Source: Oscillospiraceae bacterium (GTDB lineage: Bacteria; Bacillota; Clostridia; Oscillospirales; Ruminococcaceae). From it: a DNA stretch of 6,532 nucleotides. Location: assembly GCA_900762805.1 (NCBI GenBank), contig CAAFHY010000115.1, positions 1 through 6,532 on the forward strand, in the 5' to 3' direction. The notes beneath the pieces were generated by a model, which saw nothing but the letters and a program-made list of their open reading frames with translations, made no database searches and had not been told where the DNA came from. Position numbers and translations under genes: made by a program. Below, in pieces: positions 1 to 5,653 of the stretch (the stretch's first letter is position 1; each line of letters begins with the position of its first letter).

Positions 1-1220
1 GATCCCTCCAGCAGCAGCTTGTCCCCGCTGTCACCAAGATACTTGAGACAGGCCGTCCTGCCTCCCTGCGTATAGCAGACAAGGTCGCCGAAGGCGAGCC
101 TGTCGGTGTGCCGGAAAATCAGCAGATCGCCGGTTCTCGCGTCCTGAACCGGTTCGGCTGCCCCTACCGCCGTATAGCCGAAAAGCGAAATCGGCATACC
201 CGGACCGACACTGCGGAGCAGAAACAGCCCGACGGCAAGCACCACCAGCAGCAGGGCGGCAACCACGGAAAGCACGATGCGCGGCCCGCTCTTCTTTCCC
301 TTGACCGGGCGCGATTCCGGCTTTTCGCGCGACAGCGTCGTCATCGTGGTCTGCCAGCGGTTGCGCTCACGCTTGGAAACAGCGCCGCTGCCCTCGGCAA
401 CGACGCGGCGCTTGCGGCCGGTAACTCTGATATTTTTGGAAATCCCCATGCGGTCAAGCGAGGCCTGCTTGAGCGGCGTGGCATAGTAGAAGGCGCAGGC
501 ATCGCGCAGCGTGAAGAAAAATACGGTCACCATAACGACGGAAAGCACCGATGCCACCGTCAGATAAGTGGCGCCCGAAAGAGTCATCTGCGCGGCAAAG
601 GTGCGGCTCAGCTCGGCGCGGTCGGTAAAGACAAACATGTCGCGCAGCACACAGTAGCCGACAAACAGCCCGGCAAACAGCAGCAGCATAAGGGTATGGC
701 CGATGCGGCTGCGGAAAACGACGCCGACGGCGGCCATGTAGAGCGCCATTGTCAGCACCGAAACCAGGCCGAAAGCACAGATAGCGATAAAGCCGTTGCG
801 GTAAAACTTCATCCCGATCAGCAGCCCGACACCGCAGGTGACGGCCAGCCCGCAGAGATAAGAGAGCAGCGGCACCAGCAGGTAGCGCTTGAGCGCACTG
901 TCTATCATCTGAGCGGCCGAATAACCGAGCCGCATAAAATAATACATGCGGTTGGCGCTTTCGCCTCCCAGCTGGCTGGAATGATCGAGCACATTATAGC
1001 ACAGCAGCGTCAGCAGAAAAGCAAAATTATAAATGACTACAAGGCCGGTCAGTGTGCTGTACATGAAGCTGCCCAGCTGCGCCGTATCCGCCATCAGGTT
1101 GGAAAACACCAGCGTGACCACAGTTGTCAGGATAAGCGAAATGACAAACAGGAGCAGCACCTTGACGGACGGATGACCTCCGCCCAGCAGGACGGTCGGC
1201 TTCTTCTTTTTGTTACTCAT
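1..1220 (-). CDS. ABC-2-permease-like membrane protein with fused, apparently inactive signal-peptidase-I-like domain (3' end beyond window)
   Basis: No close named homologue recognised. The 406 visible codons start at the ATG at 1218-1220, which has a strong AAGGAGG site 9 bases upstream. Hydrophobic helices lie at about residues 20-40, 55-77, 113-136, 144-166, 175-192 and 217-237. After a strongly basic stretch (about 238-313, presumably cytosolic) a seventh lies at about 314-335. The first six and the large loop at 78-112 resemble an ABC-2 type permease. Beyond helix 7, on the inferred outer face, the sequence follows signal peptidase I (S26): PISLFGY (343-349), GAAEP (353-357) where SMxP is expected, GDLLIF (364-369), GDLVCY (378-383) and CLKYLGDSGDKL (391-402), which matches the K-R-V-x-G-x-P-G-D box. 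The nucleophile position is Ala354, while Lys393 fits the general base. The start overlaps the upstream gene by 8 bases, pointing to coupled translation with the ABC-like protein. The gene call is firm; both domain assignments rest on motif order by eye. Confidence 0.8.
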   Translation of the reverse strand, partial: MSNKKKKPTVLLGGGHPSVKVLLLFVISLILTTVVTLVFSNLMADTAQLGSFMYSTLTGLVVIYNFAFLLTLLCYNVLDHSSQLGGESANRMYYFMRLGYSAAQMIDSALKRYLLVPLLSYLCGLAVTCGVGLLIGMKFYRNGFIAICAFGLVSVLTMALYMAAVGVVFRSRIGHTLMLLLFAGLFVGYCVLRDMFVFTDRAELSRTFAAQMTLSGATYLTVASVLSVVMVTVFFFTLRDACAFYYATPLKQASLDRMGISKNIRVTGRKRRVVAEGSGAVSKRERNRWQTTMTTLSREKPESRPVKGKKSGPRIVLSVVAALLLVVLAVGLFLLRSVGPGMPISLFGYTAVGAAEPVQDARTGDLLIFRHTDRLAFGDLVCYTQGGRTACLKYLGDSGDKLLLEG

Positions 1221-3651
1221 CGCCAAAAACCTCCTTGACTGCTGCCGCAAAGCAAAGCGGCCGCGCCACGATCCCATCATACGGCACTTCAAGCCCTGTC
1301 AGCAGCTTTTCGAGCGCCGGAGCATCGACCATGCTGCCCCCGCCGGCAATGATAAAGCCATCATCACCGATCTCAACGGTCAGTCCGGGCATAGCTTCCT
1401 CCACCGCCTGCTTGACAGCTGCCCCGCAGGGCGCCTTGGCTGCCAGCAGGATATTGCTCACCGAGCAGCACAGAGAGGACACCGGGCCGTTATAGCTGAC
1501 GCGGCCGGCATTGAGCAGCACAACGGAATCGACCACATCGTCGATCCATTCGCTGCCCGAAACGCCGAGAACAACGGTGATACCGCGCGTGCGGCACAGC
1601 TGCAGCGCACCAACCAGCGCATCGCGGTCTCCGCCGCGCAGGCTGAGCTCCGGCGCATTGACCAGAATGGTATCGACGATGCCGGCCGGCAGCACCGAAA
1701 CAATATAAAGGGCAATCTTCTGCGGCATCGTCAGCGAGTGGATGGCCGCGTCGGCCTGCTCCTCCATGCCGCAGGCGGCCAGCAGCTCATCGGCCTTCTC
1801 CTCGGCCGCAAGGGCTGTAGCAAAGCCTATTGCGTCCCTGACCGTCATCGACGGGTCAAAGAGCGGCGCGCCGTCCAGATAGAGGCGGTTGGGCATCTCG
1901 ACCATTTCGTTGGGCCCCGTTGCAACGCCGTCGATCGTAAAGCTGCCCGATGACATCTGCACCGTACCGCCCAGCACCGACAGCAGCGTATAGGAATCGT
2001 AGCGGCGCTTGGAAACGACCGCCGTGATCGAGCCGTGCCCGATGCTGAAGCTGGCCTCCGACAGCACACAGTGCTTATGGCCCTTTTTATCTTCATAATA
2101 GAGATCGCAGCCGAGGTCCTCGCCCACAATAGCGGGGCGTATATCGGGCGCTTTCACGCGGCTGACATACCATTCGCCGTATTCGTCAAGCCCGACGTCG
2201 TCGGGGAAGATATTGCCCTCGGCAATGCAGCTTTCTTCCTCCTGCGGCACATCAGCTGCCGGCTCGGCCGGCTCAGCTTCCGGCCGTTCGTCCGGCCTGA
2301 CAATAGGAATTTCGGCACTGGCACGGCGCTCCTCGGCCAGCCGTTCCTTTTCGCGCAGATACTGCTTGGCGGCATAGCGCGGGTCGCTTTCGGCTTCGTT
2401 ATTTTCCTGTGCGCCGTCCTCTCCGGCAAGCGTTTCCCCGCTGTCGGCTTCAGGCGGCTCCGCCGCAGGCTCAAGCGGCTCGGCAGTCTCTCCGCCCTCG
2501 GCCGGCGGAAGCACATCGTCCATCTCCGCAGAGCCGCCGCCCTCTGTGGGCTCCGCTTCCGGCATGACGGCCGGCTGCGACTCTTCCGTTTCCGCTTCGG
2601 GGGCGGCCGGCTCGCCGCTCTCCTGACGGTCAGCCATAACTTTTACGCCGATCTCATAGGCACGGCGCATCAGCTCATTGGGATCGACGCCGAAAATACT
2701 CTCTTCCTCGCCGGGCTCATAAGAGAAATCCAGCCCGTCGAGCGGCTCGACGATATCACCGTCGGCATTGACGGCGGCCGGCTCCGACGGCCCGCTTTCC
2801 TCGGCCGCGGAAGCGGGCGGCGTCCGGGTCGCCTGCGGTTCTTCAATAATCTCGATAATATCCGGCTCAGCCGATTCCTTTGCGGCGTCCCGCCTTTCGG
2901 CCGGAACCTCTATGTAAGCGTCCGTAGCGGCTCCGCCCGGCTGGGAATCGTCGCCGGCCAGCTGATCCATCATGAGGCCAACCAGCACGTCCTCTGTTTC
3001 TTCGGGCTGCTCCGCCGGCTCCGGCTCTGCCGGGGCGCCCGCTGTGTCGGGCGCCGCCTCAGACTCGGCGGCAGCTCCTTCAAAAGCGTCAGGGGCTTCG
3101 TCCGCCTGCACTTGCGTGGGTTCTTCCATCGGCGCCTGCGCGGGTTCGTCCGTCGGCGCCTGCACGTCGGCAGCAATCCCCTGTGCTCCCATCTCGGCGT
3201 CAGCGCGCTGCTCAGCCTCGGCCTGCACCTCGGAGAGCTGTGCCTCAAGCTGTGAACGGCGCGCCTGCTCGGCCTGCCGCCGCTCAAAAAGGGCGGCCTG
3301 CTCGGCACGCCGCTCGGCCTCCCGCTCAAAGGCATCCATATCAAAGACCGAGTTGAAAAAATCGTCGTCGCTCTGCAGCATCTCGCGCGGGTCGCGCACA
3401 ACGACCTCCTGCTCATTGGAGATCTGGCTCAGGATGGAATCAAGATAGGCCGCGCCGTCGTCCGCCTGGGATACAGCGCTCTCAATCTCAAGGGCGATCG
3501 AGCCGGAGGATATGTGCTCATCCGGCCGATAAAAGGGCGCAGGACCGGCAGCGGCTGCCTGAGGCCCGGTATGCGCCCTGGAAAGCGGCGGCTGCGGAAC
3601 AGCACCGGCCGCCAGATTGGGCTCGTATGGATGTTGATTCTGATACTCCAT
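1213..3651 (-). CDS. Acidic low-complexity protein with C-terminal ABC-ATPase-like domain lacking catalytic motifs (pseudo-ATPase)
   Basis: 812 residues, more than twice a usual stand-alone ABC ATPase. Residues 1-105 are mixed; 105-155 form a charged Ala/Glu/Arg stretch likely to be helical or coiled coil; about 160-480 are rich in Glu, Ala, Pro and Asp, interrupted by more ordered-looking pieces near 299-345 and 421-450. Residues 509-725 follow the ABC ATPase order: VLSEASFSIGHGSITAVV leads into the Walker A site, but SKRRYDSYT (547-555) replaces GxxGxGKST, with Ser553 where lysine belongs. The Q-loop position is Asp593, the signature LSGGQ is LTMPQ (640-644), Walker B plus catalytic Glu read N665-A666, and the H-loop His is Ser698. 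The trailing VVLLNAGRVSYNGP (710-723) is typical of the family, as is the C-terminal tail. ATP hydrolysis looks very unlikely; a structural or regulatory partner of the following permease is inferred. AGAGG lies 7 bases before the ATG. No signal peptide is seen, so it is presumably cytosolic. Confidence 0.85.
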   Translation of the reverse strand: MEYQNQHPYEPNLAAGAVPQPPLSRAHTGPQAAAAGPAPFYRPDEHISSGSIALEIESAVSQADDGAAYLDSILSQISNEQEVVVRDPREMLQSDDDFFNSVFDMDAFEREAERRAEQAALFERRQAEQARRSQLEAQLSEVQAEAEQRADAEMGAQGIAADVQAPTDEPAQAPMEEPTQVQADEAPDAFEGAAAESEAAPDTAGAPAEPEPAEQPEETEDVLVGLMMDQLAGDDSQPGGAATDAYIEVPAERRDAAKESAEPDIIEIIEEPQATRTPPASAAEESGPSEPAAVNADGDIVEPLDGLDFSYEPGEEESIFGVDPNELMRRAYEIGVKVMADRQESGEPAAPEAETEESQPAVMPEAEPTEGGGSAEMDDVLPPAEGGETAEPLEPAAEPPEADSGETLAGEDGAQENNEAESDPRYAAKQYLREKERLAEERRASAEIPIVRPDERPEAEPAEPAADVPQEEESCIAEGNIFPDDVGLDEYGEWYVSRVKAPDIRPAIVGEDLGCDLYYEDKKGHKHCVLSEASFSIGHGSITAVVSKRRYDSYTLLSVLGGTVQMSSGSFTIDGVATGPNEMVEMPNRLYLDGAPLFDPSMTVRDAIGFATALAAEEKADELLAACGMEEQADAAIHSLTMPQKIALYIVSVLPAGIVDTILVNAPELSLRGGDRDALVGALQLCRTRGITVVLGVSGSEWIDDVVDSVVLLNAGRVSYNGPVSSLCCSVSNILLAAKAPCGAAVKQAVEEAMPGLTVEIGDDGFIIAGGGSMVDAPALEKLLTGLEVPYDGIVARPLCFAAAVKEVFGDE
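1229..1236 (-). promoter_or_regulatory. Strong ribosome binding site inside the end of the ABC-like gene
   Basis: On the minus strand AAGGAGGT lies 9 bases before the ATG at 1220. It is read as codons for Lys-Glu-Val near the C-terminus of the upstream protein. With the ATGAGTAA overlap of start and stop, this fixes the permease start and indicates translational coupling of the two products. Confidence 0.85.
3118..3165 (-). repeat. Imperfect 24-bp tandem repeat inside the acidic region
   Basis: Two adjacent 24-base units (3118-3141 and 3142-3165) differ at 3 positions, and a more diverged copy adjoins near 3093-3117. In protein they give 8-residue units at residues 164-187: QAPTDEPA, QAPMEEPT, QVQADEAP. 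This suggests that at least part of the acidic linker grew by in-frame duplication. Confidence 0.7.
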
Positions 3652-3663
3652 TGCTCTGCCTCT

Positions 3664-3855
3664 CTACGCTAAAAAACTCAATTCAAAACCAAAAATGCTC
3701 GGAACATTCCCGACGTTGAGGTCGCTCACAATCGAAACGGCAACAGCGACCGCAAGAATGAGAGCAACAAAGCCTAGTATCCTCGGAAGCAGACCGGCGC
3801 GCGCGCCGCTCGGCAATTCGTCCCGCCTCACCGGCTTATTATCTTTTTTCGCCAT
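3664..3855 (-). CDS. Small single-pass membrane protein resembling the N-terminal part of a SipW-type signal peptidase
   Basis: 63 residues starting MAKKDNKPVRRDE. The start at 3855 is chosen because AAAGGAGG (3861-3868) lies 5 bases upstream; an in-frame ATG at 3897 has no such site. A basic N-terminus (about 1-25) precedes one hydrophobic helix at about 25-45, so N-in, C-out topology is expected. The outer tail NVGNVPSIFGFELSFLA stops abruptly. In S26 proteins of the SipW type, the first helix is followed by a similar P-x-x-x-G-Y stretch and then the catalytic S-G-S-M-E-P; here the stop falls where that motif would begin. The third gene of the operon carries the related PISLFGY. The 812-residue gene follows after 12 bases. 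Function unknown. It could be a truncated paralogue or a purpose-built small subunit. The short length limits certainty, but the ribosome site and operon position support a real gene. Confidence 0.78.
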   Translation of the reverse strand: MAKKDNKPVRRDELPSGARAGLLPRILGFVALILAVAVAVSIVSDLNVGNVPSIFGFELSFLA

Positions 3856-3860
3856 AGCGG

Positions 3861-3868
3861 CCTCCTTT
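3861..3868 (-). promoter_or_regulatory. Ribosome binding site of the small membrane protein
   Basis: AAAGGAGG on the minus strand, 5 bases before the ATG at 3855. It decides this start over the upstream in-frame ATG at 3897. Confidence 0.85.
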
Positions 3869-3909
3869 GCCCTGTGCATGATGGTACAGAGCGACATAGT
3901 ATTTTAATC

Positions 3910-3938
3910 AGTATAGCATAGATAACGTGATAAATAAA
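3910..3938 (-). promoter_or_regulatory. Extended -10 promoter of the three-gene minus-strand operon
   Basis: On the minus strand TGC-TATACT places a near-consensus -10 at 3910-3915 with the TGn extension. A weak -35 (TTTATT, 3933-3938) lies 17 bases upstream, which is common when the extension is present. Transcription would begin near 3903, giving a leader of about 48 bases to the start at 3855. Confidence 0.65.
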
Positions 3939-3944
3939 CCTTTT

Positions 3945-3981
3945 CCGCACAAAAATTTCAAAAAACCGGGTTGTTGTGCGG
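3945..3981. repeat. Inverted repeat between two back-to-back promoter-like sequences
   Basis: CCGCACAA (3945-3952) and TTGTGCGG (3974-3981) are perfect inverted arms around a 21-base A/T-rich centre. A second arm TTTTGTGC (3986-3993) can pair with GCACAAAA (3948-3955) instead. The element lies just upstream of the minus-strand -35. An operator or a weak RNA structure at the 3' end of the NYN-LOTUS transcript are both possible. It lacks the U-run of a classical terminator in either direction. Confidence 0.4.
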
Positions 3982-3999
3982 CGGATTTTGTGCTATAGT
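3971..3999 (+). promoter_or_regulatory. Possible plus-strand promoter running antisense into the NYN-LOTUS gene
   Basis: TTGTTG (3971-3976), a 17-base spacer and TGC-TATAGT (-10 at 3994-3999) form a reasonable extended -10 promoter. No plus-strand gene follows until 5020, so any transcript would be antisense to the NYN-LOTUS gene. It may be a chance match. Confidence 0.3.
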
Positions 4000-4015
4000 G
4001 GTAATGTCCCCCGTT

Positions 4016-4753
4016 TCAGCGCTTTTTGGCCTTAATGTAGATCTGCGGCGTCGGGTCCTTGCCGTTGGTGCGCTTCTGGACGGTAAAATTACCGCTGGCA
4101 TTGATGAGCTGTGACAGGCGCGAAAAGCCGTAGTTGCGGACATCAAAGTCGGGCTGCATTTTCTGCAGCATGGTGCCAACCTTGCCGAGGAACAGATAAC
4201 CGTCCTCGTCGCCGCTCTCGGCGATCAGCCGTTCAATGACCTTTGTTATATAAGTCAGCTCATTTTCCTGCTCCTTCTTGCTGTTTTTGCTGTTTTCCTT
4301 CTTTCCGTCCTCCTCGCCGCTGATGACCTCAAGATACTTGAAGTTTTCGCAGGCAGCTATAAACGGCTTGGGCGTTTTGCGCTCCCCCATTCCCATCACA
4401 AACATTCCGGCCTCGCGCAGGCGCGCTGCCAGCCGGGTGAAATCGCTGTCGGAGCTGATGATGCAGAAAGCATCGACGCTGCCGGAATAGAGCAGATCCA
4501 TAGCGTCAATGATAAGTGCGCTGTCGGTGGCGTTTTTCCCGGTGGTGTAGCTGTACTGCTGCACCGGTATGATGGAATAATCGAGCAGCACCTTCTTCCA
4601 CGCGGCCATCTGCGGGTTGGTGAAATCCCCGTAGATGCGCTTATTGGTGACCTTTACGCTGTAGTTGGTCAACTCCTCAAATATCGCCTTGAGGTAGCGT
4701 TCGGATACATTTTCGGCGTCGATGAGGACAGCCATTCTTCTATCGTCAGACAT
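4016..4753 (-). CDS. NYN (PIN-like) ribonuclease-type domain protein with C-terminal OST-HTH/LOTUS domain
   Basis: 245 residues. The NYN domain, a PIN-like metal-dependent nuclease fold, spans about 7-145: VLIDAEN (9-15) carries Asp12 and Asn15; YGDF has Asp43; ATDSALIIDAMDLL has Asp77 and Asp83; SSDSDF (100-105) has Asp102 and Asp104. These are the acidic positions expected of an active family member. A charged Lys/Glu/Asn linker (about 147-164) leads to an OST-HTH/LOTUS RNA-binding domain (about 165-240), recognisable by ITKVIERLIAE, LGKVGTMLQKMQPDFD and YGFSRLSQLINA. The NYN-LOTUS pairing is common in bacteria and is thought to act on RNA; the target is unknown. The start at 4753 is preferred because AGGAG lies 7 bases upstream and NYN motifs normally begin within the first ten residues. 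The frame stays open upstream to 4987, but that ATG lies upstream of the likely transcription start. The protein should be cytosolic. Confidence 0.9.
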   Translation of the reverse strand: MSDDRRMAVLIDAENVSERYLKAIFEELTNYSVKVTNKRIYGDFTNPQMAAWKKVLLDYSIIPVQQYSYTTGKNATDSALIIDAMDLLYSGSVDAFCIISSDSDFTRLAARLREAGMFVMGMGERKTPKPFIAACENFKYLEVISGEEDGKKENSKNSKKEQENELTYITKVIERLIAESGDEDGYLFLGKVGTMLQKMQPDFDVRNYGFSRLSQLINASGNFTVQKRTNGKDPTPQIYIKAKKR

Positions 4754-4961
4754 TATGCTTCTCCTGTTCGGATCAATTATGGTTAAAATGCGGCGGCAGG
4801 CAGAAAGGCAGCGCCGCCGGCCGTTCGGTATCTCCTGCCCGTTTTCCTGTATCTGCCGTCCAAAACAGACAGGGCCGCGATCGGGGCCAGGTGCGCAGCG
4901 CCGCGTTCCCGCCGACGGCTCAGGCGCCGCCGCGGATTGCAGATGATGCCGCATAACTTCT
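4754..4961 (-). other. Long GC-rich leader of the NYN-LOTUS transcript with hairpin
   Basis: If transcription starts near 4961, about 208 bases precede the ATG at 4753. The leader ends with AGGAGA 7 bases before the start. CGGCGGC (4791-4797) and GCCGCCG (4813-4819) can form a 7-bp all-GC stem with a 15-base loop, followed on the minus strand by CATTTTAA, which loosely resembles a weak attenuator. The segment keeps the gene's frame open, so an N-terminal extension from 4954 cannot be fully excluded, but its arginine- and proline-rich translation looks non-coding. No known riboswitch consensus was recognised. Confidence 0.4.
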
Positions 4962-4967
4962 GCTTCT

Positions 4968-4996
4968 ATTTTAACAGATTTGCACACATTTTACAA
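4968..4996 (-). promoter_or_regulatory. Promoter of the NYN-LOTUS gene
   Basis: On the minus strand TTGTAA (-35, 4991-4996), a 17-base spacer and TAAAAT (-10, 4968-4973) with a TGT extension give a good sigma-A promoter. It sits only about 25 bases from the divergent MntP-like start, so the two genes may influence each other's expression. Confidence 0.65.
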
Positions 4997-5019
4997 CAAC
5001 TGCCTTTGGAGGCGAATTT

Positions 5020-5595
5020 ATGGATCTTGCTTCTCTTTTTCTGGTGCTTATCGGTCTTTCGGCCGGCGCATTCCTGTCAGCCTTCTCTTTCGGCCGTGAA
5101 GCCAAGAAAAAGGAGGTCCCCGGCCGCGCGCTCATCTGCGGCAGCGTTTTCGGCGTTTTTGAAGGCTTCATGCCGCTTGTGGGCTTTTTGGCTGCCTCGC
5201 TGCTGGGAAACACGCTCGGCCGCTTTGCTCACTGGGTCGGCTTCCTGCTGCTGTCCTATCTCGGCCTTTCGCTGCTGATCGAAACCTTGCGCAGACGCCG
5301 GAAGGCGGCCACGCCCGCCGCCGGCTGGGAGCTGAAGGGCCTGCTGCTCGCGGCGCTCTCGGCCAGCGTCGATCTGCTGGTGGCCGGCTTGGCTCTGGCG
5401 CTGTTCGGCGCCGACGCCGGCAAGACCTGCGCTCTCGCCGCCGCCGTCGGCTTTGCGTCCGCGGCCATCGGCTTCTTTGCCGGAAGCGGCAAAGAGGATA
5501 AACGCTATGTCTGTCTTTGGGCCGGCATATCCGGCTGTGTGCTGATTATCGGCATTGCCCTGCGCCTGCTGCTGGCGCACCAGTTCGGCGTGTGA
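5020..5595 (+). CDS. MntP-like (DUF204) putative cation/manganese efflux membrane protein, divergent
   Basis: 191 residues, the normal MntP length, with six hydrophobic helices at about 2-24, 34-60, 68-90, 104-129, 134-156 and 164-184. The internal duplication typical of the family is visible. Shared landmarks are FGVFEGFMPLVG (44-55, Glu48), HWVGFLLLSYLG (71-82) and SASVDLLVAG (114-123, Asp118). MntP proteins export Mn(II) across the inner membrane. Two features depart from the family as I know it: the first-helix motif SMDAFA reads SAGAFL, so the position of E. coli Asp16 is Gly16, and the late A-E-x-x-G-G motif has Ala168 at the Glu position. Substrate or activity may therefore differ, so no symbol is given. 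GGAGG lies 7 bases before the ATG. No yybP-ykoY-type manganese riboswitch pattern is evident upstream. The uridine phosphorylase gene follows 58 bases downstream on the same strand. Confidence 0.82.
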   Translation: MDLASLFLVLIGLSAGAFLSAFSFGREAKKKEVPGRALICGSVFGVFEGFMPLVGFLAASLLGNTLGRFAHWVGFLLLSYLGLSLLIETLRRRRKAATPAAGWELKGLLLAALSASVDLLVAGLALALFGADAGKTCALAAAVGFASAAIGFFAGSGKEDKRYVCLWAGISGCVLIIGIALRLLLAHQFGV

Positions 5596-5600
5596 TCCCT

Positions 5601-5616
5601 GCGGGCTGCGGCCCGC
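5601..5616 (+). other. GC hairpin with TGCG tetraloop between the MntP-like gene and uridine phosphorylase
   Basis: GCGGGC and GCCCGC form a perfect 6-bp stem around TGCG, beginning 5 bases after the MntP-like stop. A run of six T follows only 15 bases later (5632-5637), so it is not a standard terminator. It could protect the 3' end of the first message, lower read-through or be a weak terminator. Confidence 0.4.
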
Positions 5617-5653
5617 CTGCCATAAAGCATATTTTTTGAAAGGAACCAGACCC

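Noticed and set aside
108..1238. 376-codon open frame on the plus strand opposite the permease
   Set aside because: Its translation is rich in Gln, His and Arg with no recognisable fold, and the opposite strand encodes a clear polytopic membrane protein with a strong ribosome site. Long antisense frames are expected at this GC content.
1210..1953. 247-codon plus-strand open frame
   Set aside because: Antisense to the ABC-like domain; composition rich in His, Arg and Gln without motifs; no ribosome site recognised.
2035..3255. 406-codon open frame on the plus strand opposite the ABC-like gene
   Set aside because: The Arg/Leu/Gly-rich translation mirrors Glu/Ala/Pro codons on the other strand; there is no ribosome site and no motifs. 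The minus-strand product has a recognisable ABC layout.
3945..3981. Intrinsic terminator of the NYN-LOTUS transcript
   Set aside because: The arms pair but are separated by a 21-base loop and are followed by AAAAGG on the minus strand instead of a U run, so it was kept only as an inverted repeat.
4754..4987. N-terminal extension of the NYN-LOTUS protein from an ATG at 4987
   Set aside because: The ATG lies upstream of the likely -10 at 4968-4973, the extension is low-quality Arg/Pro-rich sequence, and the start at 4753 has a good ribosome site and family-typical N-terminus.
4754..5019. yybP-ykoY manganese riboswitch ahead of the MntP-like gene
   Set aside because: I did not find its conserved core sequence on the plus strand; the strand is GC-rich up to about 4950 and then A/T-rich with no clear aptamer.
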